Positions 1 through 8,356 of a stretch of 64,000 nt of DNA are shown in pieces. Made by a program: the position numbers and the translations under genes. The DNA is from Streptomyces sp. TRM49041 (GTDB lineage: Bacteria > Actinomycetota > Actinomycetes > Streptomycetales > Streptomycetaceae). The notes beneath the pieces were generated by a model. The model was not told the DNA's origin. It saw only the letters and a program-made list of their open reading frames with translations, and made no database searches. The stretch covers positions 59,181 through 123,180 of the forward strand of contig NZ_VSRY01000145.1 of the NCBI RefSeq assembly GCF_008271805.1, read 5' to 3'. The first letter of the stretch is position 1. Each line of letters begins with the position of its first letter.

Positions 1-183
1 CACCGGCCTGTCCGTTGGCAGGCGGAGTGCCGGGTCGGCCAGGGTGGCCGGCGCGGACAGCGGAGTGAGCCGCGCGCCGGGTACGTGCCCAGCCCGGTAC
101 TCCGCCGGTTCCCGCACGTCGAGAACGAGGGCGCCGGCGGCCCACGCCGCGGCGAAAGTCTTCAGATCCACTTCACGTGCCAT
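1..183 (-). CDS. Rhodanese-like sulfurtransferase, N-terminal part (runs off window)
   Basis: The first 61 codons of a leftward gene are present; the rest lies outside the window. The N-terminus contains the rhodanese-fold motif LVLDVREPAEYRAGHVPGA, typical of single-domain rhodaneses that carry persulfide sulfur on an active-site cysteine, which would lie off the window. The ATG at 183 is preceded by GGAGGTGAACTCGCC. Two short palindromes of the TACCC-GGGTA type lie immediately upstream, as in CsoR/CstR-controlled sulfide or copper genes. I infer a role in sulfane-sulfur or metal-linked redox handling. The rhodanese fold is clear; the physiological substrate is not visible. Confidence 0.85.
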   Translation of the reverse strand, partial: MAREVDLKTFAAAWAAGALVLDVREPAEYRAGHVPGARLTPLSAPATLADPALRLPTDRPV

Positions 184-200
184 GGCGAGTTCACCTCCAT

Positions 201-216
201 ATACCCCCCTGGGTAT
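201..216. promoter_or_regulatory. CsoR/CstR-like operator, copy 1
   Basis: The sequence ATACCCCCCTGGGTAT is an imperfect inverted repeat just upstream of the rhodanese start codon. It resembles GC-rich TACCC-GGGTA sites bound by CsoR-family (copper) and CstR (sulfide) repressors. It lies between the ribosome binding site and a second, better copy, so it would sit in or just after the promoter. Regulator identity is inferred. Confidence 0.55.
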
Positions 217-255
217 GTGTCATCGACGGTAAGGGCTGGATGTCGAGGATGTCAA

Positions 256-271
256 ATACCCCTAGGGGTAT
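256..271. promoter_or_regulatory. CsoR/CstR-like operator, copy 2 (perfect palindrome)
   Basis: ATACCCCTAGGGGTAT is a perfect 16-base palindrome 73 bases upstream of the rhodanese start. Together with the weaker copy at 201-216 it forms a two-site arrangement spaced 55 bases centre to centre. The form matches operators of the CsoR/CstR family; a CsoR-type gene is present at 61911-62252, but the cognate regulator could also lie to the left of the window. Confidence 0.6.
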
Positions 272-562
272 GTTTGCGGCCGGGCGATTCCGGGCGCTGT
301 CCTGACACAGGCACGCCGGGTCGGCTGGTCCGGGCTGCTCCGCCGGAACGGGGATCACCACGCGGAACCCGCGCCTGCGCGGATGCTCGCGGATGGGCGC
401 GAGGAGTACGCGCGCTCCCCATCCGGACGCGTTGGGCATGCCGTGGGCGGCGGGCGGCCGCCAGGATGGAGGGTGCCGACGCGCCTGCGTCGATCGGCGG
501 TCGGCGATGCCCGGCGTGCCGCGTGACTGCCCGTGCCGAAGATCCACCCACGAGGGAGAGGT

Positions 563-1807
563 ATGGCCGAGACAGACTCCGACGGCGCCGGAATCCTCGC
601 TGATGGGGCGGCCAGGAGCGGTCAGCCCTCGCGGCACCGCGGTCCAAGGTCCGGCGTGGCCGACCTTCGGCGTGTCGGGGCGAACCCGGATTACTGGTAC
701 CCCGTCGCGCGGTCCGGGAGCTTGCGCGTCGGGCGGGTGCTGGGGACCGCGTTCGCCGGTGAGCGCATCGCGCTCTACCGCGGGGAGAGCGGCGCCGTCC
801 ACGCGCTGGAGGACCGGTGCGCCCACCGTCAGGTGCCGCTGAGCATGGGGGTTGTGGAGGGCGAGACACTCCGCTGCTGCTACCACGCGTGGGCCTATCG
901 CGGCGACGGCCGCATCTCGCAGATCCCGTACCTTTCGAAAGGCGACGGCCGGCCGCCACGCGGCGTGCGCGGCTACCCCGTCCGCGAGGCGTACGGCCTG
1001 GTGTTCGTCTTCCCGGGCGACCCTGAGAAAGCGGCGGTCACCGCACTGCCCGAGCTGCCGACCTTCGGCTCACCGCGGTACAGGACCATGACCTTCTCCC
1101 GTACCGTGCGCTGCCACTACTCGTTCATGCACGAGAACCTGCTCGACATGAACCACCAGTTCCTCCACCGGGGCGTCGTCGGCAGGCTCCACCCCGAGCT
1201 GCTGGAGTACCGGACGGAAGCGCGGTCGGTGGAGGCCAGATACCTGTTCACCCACGCCGGGGGGAAGCGGAACCGCAGTGCCGACCTGCTGGCCGCCCAG
1301 CGAATCAGCGGCAGCGACTCCGACGACGTCATGACCATCCGCACCGAATACCCGTACCAGACACTTGACCTGGTCCCGGAGAAGGCCGAGCGTCCGGCCT
1401 TCCGCCTGTGGGCCGTGTACGTGCCGGAGGACGCAGAGCAGCGTACGTGTCGTGCCTATGGCCTGCTCATGATCGAGAAGCCCCGGATTCCCGGATCCCT
1501 TCATTTGGCATGGCCGTTCATCAGGCGCTTCACCGAGCGCGTGTTCGCCGAGGATCGCATGGCCGTCGAAGCCGAGCAGCGGGCGTGGGAGGAGCAGGGC
1601 GAGGACCGCAATCATGAGGTGTTCCCCCTGATCCTGGACGTCCGCGAGGTGCTGCGCGCCAACGGCGTACCTCTCCGGCCCCAGCCTGCCGCGAGCGGCG
1701 CTGCCCCGGTGCGGTGCGACGGCGCGGCGGCCGCGCACGGCCGCCACCCTGCGGGGCCGGGCGTCACCGCAGACCCGGAGGCTCCGCCTGGCCGGCCGGG
1801 CGGGTGA
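563..1807 (+). CDS. Rieske non-heme iron oxygenase, alpha-subunit-like
   Basis: A 414-residue protein. The Rieske [2Fe-2S] motif is visible near residue 80 as CAHRQVPLS followed by CCYHAW (C-x-H and C-x2-H ligands). The catalytic mononuclear iron site follows as HENLLDMNHQFLH, with the bridging Asp and two His of ring-hydroxylating and O-demethylating oxygenases. The family uses electrons from a reductase to hydroxylate or demethylate small aromatic or alicyclic substrates; no reductase or ferredoxin gene is adjacent. The start at 563 is chosen for the upstream GAGGGAGAGG; an in-frame ATG at 533 adds ten unlikely residues. The C-terminal 50 residues are Ala/Pro-rich and probably disordered. 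Substrate unknown. Confidence 0.85.
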   Translation: MAETDSDGAGILADGAARSGQPSRHRGPRSGVADLRRVGANPDYWYPVARSGSLRVGRVLGTAFAGERIALYRGESGAVHALEDRCAHRQVPLSMGVVEGETLRCCYHAWAYRGDGRISQIPYLSKGDGRPPRGVRGYPVREAYGLVFVFPGDPEKAAVTALPELPTFGSPRYRTMTFSRTVRCHYSFMHENLLDMNHQFLHRGVVGRLHPELLEYRTEARSVEARYLFTHAGGKRNRSADLLAAQRISGSDSDDVMTIRTEYPYQTLDLVPEKAERPAFRLWAVYVPEDAEQRTCRAYGLLMIEKPRIPGSLHLAWPFIRRFTERVFAEDRMAVEAEQRAWEEQGEDRNHEVFPLILDVREVLRANGVPLRPQPAASGAAPVRCDGAAAAHGRHPAGPGVTADPEAPPGRPGG

Positions 1808-1939
1808 ACGCCGGTCGACGCGCACCCGCGGGCTCTGGGCCTTCGACGGATCGGTCTCACGACGGCCCGGCCACCCCGGCAAGGTGATACACGGTCAGCC
1901 GGCCCGACGGCTTACCTGTGGTGTCGACGACGCCGGCGG

Positions 1940-2686
1940 TCAGCCGAAGCGGTTCAGCAACCGCCGGTACAGCCCGGGCGCCAGGCCGCGCACGCGGCCC
2001 GGGAGGGTCAGCCAGCCGGGGACGTAGAGGTCGTCTCTGCCGTGCCGGACGGCGTCCCAGACCGCGCGGGCGACACAGCCGGGCGAGGCGGGGCGTGGAC
2101 GGGAGCGGCCGTAGGGCCTGCCGCGGAGGGTGAAGAAGGCCGTGTCCACCGGGCCGGGCACGACGAGTGTCACGCCCACCCCCGTGCCGCGCAGCTCCTG
2201 CCGCAGTGCCTCGGCGAAGGCGGCCACCCCGGCCTTGGCGGCGGAGTACACCGCTTCCTCCCGCACGCCCACGCACCCGGCCACGGAGCCGATCAGCACC
2301 ACACGTCCCCGGCCGGCCGCCACCATGGCGGGCAGCACCTCGCGGACGAGGTGGAGTGTGGCGTTGAGGTCCAGGGACAGCACCCGGTCGATGTCGGTGG
2401 GCGGCATGCTGGCGAAGGGGCCCGCCCAGCCGATGCCCGCACCGGCGATGAGGACGTCGATCCGGCCGGTCGCGCGCAGCGCCGACTCGGCGAGCAGGCG
2501 TGGTCCTTCCGGGGCGGCGAGGTCGGCGGGCAGCACGATGGCCGACGTGCCGGCAGCCGTCTCCTCCAGGCGGCGCCGGTCCCGCCCGCTGACCAGCAAC
2601 TGCCAGCCGCCCATGGCGAAGCACCGCGCCGTGGCGGCGCCGATGCCCGAGGAGGCGCCGGTGACCAGCACCACGTTCCGGTCCAT
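1940..2686 (-). CDS. Short-chain dehydrogenase/reductase (SDR)
   Basis: A 248-residue classical SDR. The nucleotide-binding motif TGASSGIG is near residue 9, AGAG replaces the usual NAG motif near residue 85, and the catalytic Ser and YSAAK lie near residues 138 and 151. Such enzymes interconvert alcohols and ketones using NAD(P). The frame is open far upstream, but the upstream translation is Arg/Pro-rich and not domain-like, so the ATG at 2686 directly before the Rossmann strand was chosen. It converges with the Rieske oxygenase gene. Substrate not predictable. Confidence 0.85.
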   Translation of the reverse strand: MDRNVVLVTGASSGIGAATARCFAMGGWQLLVSGRDRRRLEETAAGTSAIVLPADLAAPEGPRLLAESALRATGRIDVLIAGAGIGWAGPFASMPPTDIDRVLSLDLNATLHLVREVLPAMVAAGRGRVVLIGSVAGCVGVREEAVYSAAKAGVAAFAEALRQELRGTGVGVTLVVPGPVDTAFFTLRGRPYGRSRPRPASPGCVARAVWDAVRHGRDDLYVPGWLTLPGRVRGLAPGLYRRLLNRFG

Positions 2687-3070
2687 GCACGGCGGCGGAC
2701 CGTGCTCCCGCGCCGTGGACGGGGCGGGACCCCCGGGGCGGCGTGGGATGCCGTCCACCCGGGGGCCGTGGGCGGAGCCGGAGCCGGTGTGGGTCACGAG
2801 TCGATCTCCCTGCGCTGTCGGGTCCGGTTCGGCTGCTGGGGCAGGAGGCGATACGGCCCCGTCCTCCAGCACACCGCCACCGCGGTCACTCGCGCCAGTG
2901 CTGGGACGTCTGCCCGGACCGAGCCCATCCGGACCGACGCGCGCTGTTCGGCCCACGCCGTGCGCCGGCCGGGCGCTCCCCGGCCCCGTAGCCGAGGCGG
3001 CAGAACCACTCCTGCGTGCCGCGGGGTGCCGCCAAGCGGCGGTATGGCGGTACACGGTGAGCTTGCGCCG

Positions 3071-3099
3071 GGATACGAAGGGGACACCCCTTCGTATCC
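3071..3099. promoter_or_regulatory. 29-base perfect palindrome in divergent promoter region
   Basis: GGATACGAAGGGG, a three-base loop ACA, then CCCCTTCGTATCC: 13-base arms with no mismatch. It lies between the leftward SDR gene (start 2686) and the rightward radical SAM remnant (start 3132), 32 bases before the latter. The position fits an operator for a dimeric repressor; as RNA it would form a strong hairpin in the leader. Confidence 0.5.
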
Positions 3100-3131
3100 G
3101 GTACCGTCCTGCTCTCCGTGGCGAGGTGACC

Positions 3132-3578
3132 ATGCGTGTGATGCTCGTCCACCCCAGCGCCCTGTCGTACTCCGCGGTCTTCCTTCGGCTCGAACCCCCG
3201 GGGCTCGAGCGGGTCGCCGGGGCCGCGCGCGAGGCCGGTCACGAAATCCGGGCCGTCGACCTCCGGGTGTCCGGCCGGGAGCGGTTGGGGAGGGAGGCGA
3301 GGTCGTTCCGGCCGAAGGCCCTCGGCATGTCCCTGAAACCGCCGGAGCGCTTCCACGAGGAGCCGGTCCGCACCCGGGCCGTCATCGACCGCGGGCACCC
3401 GGGCCTGGGCAGGGCCTTCGGCGCGCCGTGCGTCCTGCCCGGCAACCTGCCGCGTGGGCAGACGAACTTCGCCCGCATGCTGTGGAGGTTCAACCAGGTC
3501 TGCAACCCGCGCCGTCGGCTCTCCGTCCACACACGGGGAGCGACCCAGGTCGCGCCTACTCACCGTACGACCGACTAG
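3132..3578 (+). pseudogene. Remnant of B12-binding radical SAM protein, internal deletion
   Basis: A 148-codon frame with a good ribosome binding site (GCGAGGTGACC) at ATG 3132. Residues 1-45 (MRVMLVHPSALSYSAVFLRL, then LEPPGLERVAGAAREAGHEI) match the start of cobalamin-binding radical SAM enzymes such as those of hopanoid modification. The last about 50 residues (GQTNFARMLWRFNQV) look like the C-terminus of the same family. The central part, including the CX3CX2C cluster motif, is missing; the family is normally 450-650 residues. I infer a large internal deletion that left the ends in frame. The product cannot be a radical SAM enzyme. Confidence 0.6.
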
Positions 3579-3593
3579 CCGCCGGCACGAGGC

Positions 3594-4472
3594 ATGCCGG
3601 TCGCCGTACTCGCCTCGCTCGCCGCGAGTGTCTGCTTCGCGGTCGGGGGCCTGCTCCAGCAGTGGGCCGCGAGCGCGCGACCGGACGCCGAGACGCTGTC
3701 GCCGCGCCTGCTGGGCCATCTGATCCGCGATCCACTGTGGCGGTACGGCATCGGCCTGGCCGTGCTCGCCTACGGGTTCCAGTCGCTGGCCCTGGCGTTC
3801 GGGCCGCTCAGCCTGGTGCAGCCGCTGATCGTCGCCGAGCTGGTCTTCGCGGTACCGCTGTCGGCACGGCTGTACCGCATGCGGCTGGGCCGCCGGGAAT
3901 GGTTCGGCACGCTCGCGGTGGCCGCCGGGCTGGCGCTCGCCCTGCTCTCCGCCCGTCCGCACGGCGGCCGGCCGGAGTCGGCGGGCACGCTGTCATGGCT
4001 GCTGGTCCTGGGCGCGACCGGTGCCCTTGTCTGCTGCGCCCTGGCGGTCGCCCGGCACCTGTCCGGTCCCTGGCGGGCGTCGGTGACGGCCCTGGCCGCC
4101 GGGGCGGTCATGGGCACCCAGTCCGTTCTGCTGGCGGCGATGGTGGACCGGCTGCGGTACGGGCTCGGCGCCGTGCTCGGCGCCTGGCAGACGTACGCGT
4201 TCGTCGTGGCGAGCGTGGGCGGGCTGCTGCTTATCCAGAGCGCGTTCCAGCAGGGCCCGCTGGCCTCGAGCATGTCGGTGCTCGACGCCATGGAGCCGGC
4301 GGTCGCCGTCACCGTGGGCACGGCCGTGTTCGGTGAGGCGATCCGCACGGGCTGGCCGGTCACGGCGGTGACTGTGGTGGGGCTGGCCCTGGTGGGAACG
4401 GGCATCGTGACTCTGAACTCGTCGCCGACGATCGCGGCGTTGCGCGGGCGGCGAGCCGTCGACCCCGGGTGA
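3594..4472 (+). CDS. DMT/EamA-type multidrug or metabolite transporter
   Basis: A 292-residue membrane protein with nine to ten hydrophobic segments in two repeats, opening with MPVAVLASLAASVCFAVGG and a QQW motif after the first helix, as in DMT-superfamily (EamA/NIPA-like) transporters. It would sit in the cytoplasmic membrane and export small metabolites or move divalent cations. It begins 16 bases after the radical SAM remnant, so it may once have been in the same transcript. No substrate can be assigned. Confidence 0.8.
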   Translation: MPVAVLASLAASVCFAVGGLLQQWAASARPDAETLSPRLLGHLIRDPLWRYGIGLAVLAYGFQSLALAFGPLSLVQPLIVAELVFAVPLSARLYRMRLGRREWFGTLAVAAGLALALLSARPHGGRPESAGTLSWLLVLGATGALVCCALAVARHLSGPWRASVTALAAGAVMGTQSVLLAAMVDRLRYGLGAVLGAWQTYAFVVASVGGLLLIQSAFQQGPLASSMSVLDAMEPAVAVTVGTAVFGEAIRTGWPVTAVTVVGLALVGTGIVTLNSSPTIAALRGRRAVDPG

Positions 4473-4519
4473 CCTCCGACCTGCCGACCGTCGTACGGCC
4501 GCTCCGCGCGCCCCGAGTC

Positions 4520-5815
4520 TTACGCCGCCGGGGCGCTGTCACGCCGCCGTGAGGGGCCGGACGGGAGCCAGACGGGGAGCAGGTCCTCGGCCAGGACCCG
4601 GTCCCAGGAGGGGTGGACGGCCCTGGCCGTGGCCGTCGCCCGGTGGCGCACCGCGTACAGCAGATCTGGCCGGTCGACCAGCGTGCCGAGGGCCTCCGCC
4701 CAGTCACGAGGGTCGTCACGGCGTACGACGATGCCGTCCCGGCCGGGCTCCGCGAGCCACCGCGTGGTGCGCGCGCCCTCGGGCAGCACCACCGCCAGGC
4801 CGCTCGCCATGGCCTCGGCGACGACGTTGCCGCAGGTCTCCGTGCGGGACGGGAAGACGAAGAGGTCGCAGCCCGCGTACACCTGGGCCAGCCGGTCCTG
4901 CGGGAGCTGGCCGAGCAGGGTGACGGCCGGGCCGAGGGACCGCCGCACCGCGCCCGCCTCCGCGCCCGAGCCCGCCATGATGGCGTGCACGGCCTGGCCG
5001 CGGTCGCGCAGCAGCCGCAGGCTCTCGGTCAGCAGTGGCACGCCCTTGGTGGCGTCCAGCCGTCCGGCGAACAGCACCAGAGGACGGTCGGCCGGCACGC
5101 CGTACTCGCGGGCGAGCCGAGCGCGGGCGGTCGCGTCGGGCCGGAAGCGTTCGTGGTCGACGCCGCGGCGGAGGAGGGCGACCCGGTGCGGGCCCAGCTT
5201 CCGGGCGAGTTCGGCGCAGCCCTCCGAGGTGGGCACCAGCACGCACTCGCAACAGTCCAGCAGCCGGTCGTACCGCCGACGCAGCCAGGTCTCGGCCCGG
5301 TCGGCGAGGATCGCGCCCGGCGCCGGATGGTCGCCGGGCAGCCACCGGTCGGCCAGGTAGCGGGTGTAGACGGAGGCCAGCAGCGGAACGTCCGTGTGCA
5401 CGGAGCCCACGAGCCGTGGGCCCGGGGCGGGCCTCCGCGCCATCCGCCGGGCGAGCCGGACGGCGGTGGCGGCGTAGGCGAAGCTGTGCGTCAGATGCCA
5501 GACATCGTGCCGGGGCAGCAGCGCGGCGAGCCGCGGGTGGTACGGGGCCACGTCGGAGGTGTCCTCCGCGCCGTCGGCCGACATCAGGGAGGCCGTGCTC
5601 AGCACCGGGCGGAGCATGACGTACCGTACGCGCGGTGAGAGGACCTCGACCCGCTCACGCTCGCCGAGGAAGTAGACGGTCAGGTCGAGGTCCGGTCCAC
5701 CGGTTGTGCGTTCGGGGAGGCGGGTGGCGCTCTCCGCGAAGCGCTCCCAGCACTTCACATGCCCGCCGGACGTGCCACTCCGCACCAACTCGACCAGCAC
5801 CGCGACTGAGGACAT
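4520..5815 (-). CDS. GT4-family glycosyltransferase
   Basis: A 431-residue GT-B fold enzyme. An N-terminal acceptor domain contains GTSGGHVKCWERFA and a mid-domain HLTHSFAY stretch. The C-terminal nucleotide-sugar domain shows LVLFAGRLDATKGVPLL, then AGCDLFVFPSRTETCGNVVA with the family E-x7-E region. It should transfer a sugar from an activated donor to a glycan or lipid at the inner face of the membrane. The ATG at 5815 has AGGGATC upstream. It converges on the DMT transporter gene and stands alone, so the acceptor is unknown. Confidence 0.88.
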   Translation of the reverse strand: MSSVAVLVELVRSGTSGGHVKCWERFAESATRLPERTTGGPDLDLTVYFLGERERVEVLSPRVRYVMLRPVLSTASLMSADGAEDTSDVAPYHPRLAALLPRHDVWHLTHSFAYAATAVRLARRMARRPAPGPRLVGSVHTDVPLLASVYTRYLADRWLPGDHPAPGAILADRAETWLRRRYDRLLDCCECVLVPTSEGCAELARKLGPHRVALLRRGVDHERFRPDATARARLAREYGVPADRPLVLFAGRLDATKGVPLLTESLRLLRDRGQAVHAIMAGSGAEAGAVRRSLGPAVTLLGQLPQDRLAQVYAGCDLFVFPSRTETCGNVVAEAMASGLAVVLPEGARTTRWLAEPGRDGIVVRRDDPRDWAEALGTLVDRPDLLYAVRHRATATARAVHPSWDRVLAEDLLPVWLPSGPSRRRDSAPAA

Positions 5816-6041
5816 GATCCCTGCGTACCACGGCGCCGGTGTTCCATTCGCGGCACACGCGCCGCGGGGGCACGTCTCCCGAATGCCGACCAGGAGCCGC
5901 CCGGCATGGACAAGTCTGCAAGGTCGACAACGGCCCGGCCATTCGCATGGAGCGCGCCGACAACAAGAAGCCGAACGGCGGAGGGTCTGTAGGACGACAA
6001 GAACTCTCAGGCGATGTATCGGACGGTTGGAAGGGACGGCG

Positions 6042-6527
6042 ATGATTCTGGAGCTGCTGCCGGACGTGGGAGTTGCCACGCTCAGGCTCGGCATGTCGGC
6101 CGACGAGGCGGTCGGAGCCGCGCGCGAACTGGGATTCGCCCCGTCCGACCCGGACTTCGGCGACGCGCCTGGACAGGTGCTCTGCGAGCACGGTGAGTCC
6201 CGGACGGAGTTCAATCTGGGCTTCACCAAGGGCGCGCTGACCGACATCCATGTGTACCGGTTCCGCCTCGAGGACGCGGATGTGACGGTCGTTCTCGACG
6301 GGCTCGACGTCTTCCGGACTCCCAGCGACGAGCTGCTGGAGCGCCTTGAGGAACGAGGACACACGGTCGAGCAGAACGACGACGGAGTGGACACCCTTCC
6401 CGACCTCAAGGTGATCCTGTCGAACGAGAGCAGCTTCGAGTACCCGATGGACGAGGAGGGGGACCCGATCTACTTCGACTACGCCCTCGTCACCTCGGTG
6501 GACTTCCGGGGCCCGCGCGGGGACTGA
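6042..6527 (+). CDS. Hypothetical acidic protein, 161 aa
   Basis: A compact, strongly acidic soluble protein with no membrane segment or signal peptide, beginning MILELLPDVGVATLRLGMSA. The ATG at 6042 has AAGGGA seven bases upstream, and a hairpin follows the stop codon at once. The acidity and small size recall immunity or chaperone-like proteins, but I recognise no family motif. It is a single-gene unit between a leftward glycosyltransferase and a leftward SHOCT protein. Confidence 0.75.
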   Translation: MILELLPDVGVATLRLGMSADEAVGAARELGFAPSDPDFGDAPGQVLCEHGESRTEFNLGFTKGALTDIHVYRFRLEDADVTVVLDGLDVFRTPSDELLERLEERGHTVEQNDDGVDTLPDLKVILSNESSFEYPMDEEGDPIYFDYALVTSVDFRGPRGD

Positions 6528-6529
6528 CT

Positions 6530-6550
6530 CCGGCGGCCTGACACCGCCGG
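6530..6550. terminator. Hairpin terminator after the 161-aa gene
   Basis: CCGGCGG, a seven-base loop, then CCGCCGG: a seven-pair, all-GC stem starting three bases after the stop codon at 6527. No U-run follows, which is usual for Streptomyces terminators. Confidence 0.6.
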
Positions 6551-6733
6551 CCCGCTCCCGACCAGGCCGCGACGCGGTCGCGCGGCAGGTTGCACAGCGC
6601 GACCCGCCGCTCTTCGGCGGGGCTGAACTGGCAGCGGGTTTCGGGGCGAAGCACGGTGCGTGTCGCGTCGGGCCGTAGCGCGGCACGCACCGTGGCGTCG
6701 ACCGCCGTGGTCGTCGGGCCGGTTGCGTGCAGG

Positions 6734-7141
6734 TCAGTGGAGGATCTTCTCCTTGCCCCGCCGGAACTCTTCGTCGGTGATCTCACCTGTGGAGCGCATC
6801 TCGGAGAGCCGGGCGAGTTGATCGGCCTCGTTCCCAGGTCCTGCGGCGCTGCCGGCGGTCTCGCGGATGTAGTCGTCGACCGCCTGTCGCTGGGCCCTGG
6901 CGTGTTGGGCCTCCCGCCCGCCCATGCCACTGCCGCGTGCCAGCAGATAGACGAACACGCCGAGGAAGGGCAGCACGATCACGAAGATGAGCCATCCCGT
7001 CTTGGCGCCTCCACTGAGCGTGTCGTCCCGGAAGACATCGACGATGATACGAAAGAGAAGGACGATCCACAGGACCCACAGGAAGATCCACATGATCGTC
7101 CAGAACGCTCCGAGTACTGGGTAGTCGTAGGCCAGAGTCAT
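6734..7141 (-). CDS. PLDc_N and SHOCT domain membrane protein
   Basis: A 135-residue protein. Two membrane helices (about residues 12-34 and 48-70) form a phospholipase-D-nuclease N-terminal-like domain, and a cytoplasmic tail ends in a SHOCT motif (LSEMRSTGEITDEEFRRGKE). Such proteins are common in actinobacteria and are thought to be small membrane anchors or stress-related oligomerisation factors. The ATG at 7141 has AAGGAGC upstream. It is monocistronic. Function unproven. Confidence 0.85.
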   Translation of the reverse strand: MTLAYDYPVLGAFWTIMWIFLWVLWIVLLFRIIVDVFRDDTLSGGAKTGWLIFVIVLPFLGVFVYLLARGSGMGGREAQHARAQRQAVDDYIRETAGSAAGPGNEADQLARLSEMRSTGEITDEEFRRGKEKILH

Positions 7142-7175
7142 GTCGCTGCTCCTTCGTCAGGGCAATTTCCGCCGA

Positions 7176-7286
7176 TCAGTCGTTCATGAACCAGCCGCGC
7201 ACCTCAGCCTCGTGATCTGCGTACAGGTCGCCGGAGACGTCGACCTTGTCGATGGTGCCTCCGGTGAACGGGAACGGCGTCCCTCC
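7176..7286 (-). pseudogene. Possible arylsulfatase C-terminal remnant
   Basis: A short leftward frame ends with FPFTGGTIDKVDVSGDLYAD and then about 14 more residues. This resembles the final beta-strands of actinobacterial arylsulfatases (FTGTI-hydrophobic-SG pattern). Nothing upstream encodes the sulfatase catalytic domain; the frame runs into unrelated sequence before 7290. I treat it as a leftover gene end. The match is from memory of the family and is weak. Confidence 0.35.
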
Positions 7287-7422
7287 AGAGTCACCTCGGG
7301 GAGGTACGTCCGGCTTCACCCCTCGGGGGTGATTGCGCACCCCGCGGCATGCGGGCACCGGGCAAATCCCGCAGCCGACGAGCACCACTGCGGGTGACAC
7401 CGGTGTCGACGCCGGCCGCCGT

Positions 7423-7456
7423 GAGTACAGCGCGTACGCGAGTACAGCGCGTACGC
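7423..7456. repeat. 17-base tandem duplication
   Basis: GAGTACAGCGCGTACGC occurs twice head to tail (7423-7439 and 7440-7456). It lies at the junction where the first part of a DUF7144 gene is missing, so it may mark the rearrangement that truncated that gene. Confidence 0.8.
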
Positions 7457-7477
7457 GGCCGTGCCCAGAGCACCAAT

Positions 7478-7782
7478 CTCTTCCGGGGCTTCATGGCGAT
7501 CGCCGAGGACGACGTGTACGTCACCACCCCGAACTACATCTTCCAGTTCGACCTGACCGGCTGGGGCTGGATCCACCTGGCTCTCGGGGTGATCGCCATC
7601 GTCATCAGCCTCGGTGTCTTCGCGCGCGCCGTGTGGGCCCGGGTCATCGGGTGGGCATCGCTGCGCTACTGGTCATCGCGAACTTCCTGACGATCCCGTA
7701 CTACCCCGTCTGGTCGCTCACCCTGATCGCGCTGTACGCCTTTGTCATCCGGGCCCTGTGCGTCGCGCCGCGGGAACCCTGA
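7478..7782 (+). pseudogene. DUF7144 membrane protein, 5'-truncated and frameshifted
   Basis: The translation resembles the intact DUF7144 protein at 15398-15835: FRGFMAIAEDDVYVTTPNYI here against FRGIMAIAEDDVFVTTPDYV there. The first about 36 codons, including the first membrane helix, are missing. The reading frame slips by one base near 7650 (loss of one base after GTCATCGGG), after which VGIAALLVIANFLTIPYYPV continues the family in another frame to the stop at 7782. It is the degraded copy of a pair of paralogues 8 kb apart. Confidence 0.75.
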
Positions 7783-8325
7783 CGGAAGAGCACGGGACCG
7801 GCCTGCCACAGTGGGATCCACGTTCCACGCCTCGGGCAGATCGCTGCCGCAGAAGACGCAGAAGAAGTCGTCCTCGCGCACGATGTTGTGCTCCTGGCAG
7901 CCAGGACAGCGCCGGAACACCACTTCGTGGGTGAAGCCGGACGGACGCCCGAGCTGAATGTCATCCAGAGCACGGGCGACTGCCGGCCAGGAGCCGACGT
8001 CCGGGCAGTACCCGGTTGAGTGGTTGCTGACGTCCCCCACGGCCCATCGGCCCGCCTCGCGGATGAAGCTGATCTCGCCGGCGCTCAGGACCGTTTCTCC
8101 GCCGGCACAGGCCACGTGTTCACTACGTCGCGGCGCCAGCCGAAGCATGCCGTCCGTGCCGACCACGTAGGTGAACGGTTCGACCAGCTCCGCTGCCGAT
8201 CGCTCAGCGGCCCAGCTGTCGAAGTCAGCCGCCGAGCTGATCCGGCAGCCACCGCTGCCAGGCCGAACCGCGGCCTTCAGGTCGACCGGTCCGACATATC
8301 GATAACTCCGCCCCCGCACGCTCAT
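7666..8325 (-). CDS. Hypothetical Streptomyces protein with C-terminal CxxC pair
   Basis: A 219-residue soluble protein beginning MSVRGRSYRYVGPVDLKAAV. Near residues 145-170 there are two CxxC pairs (RRCPGCQEHNIV and FFCVFCGSDLPE), which suggests a zinc ribbon. The recognisable protein seems to end about residue 173; the last 45 or so residues are read antisense through the decayed DUF7144 gene, so the native stop may have been lost by the same rearrangement. The ATG at 8325 was chosen over one ten codons upstream because it opens the conserved-looking sequence. Function unknown. Confidence 0.65.
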   Translation of the reverse strand: MSVRGRSYRYVGPVDLKAAVRPGSGGCRISSAADFDSWAAERSAAELVEPFTYVVGTDGMLRLAPRRSEHVACAGGETVLSAGEISFIREAGRWAVGDVSNHSTGYCPDVGSWPAVARALDDIQLGRPSGFTHEVVFRRCPGCQEHNIVREDDFFCVFCGSDLPEAWNVDPTVAGRSRALPSGFPRRDAQGPDDKGVQRDQGERPDGVVRDRQEVRDDQ

Positions 8326-8356
8326 CCGAGCCAACCTAGAGCACTTCCGACACACC

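Noticed and set aside
2042..4336. A 764-codon plus-strand open frame
   Set aside because: Arg/Pro/Gly-rich translation overlapping the SDR and DMT genes; no motif.
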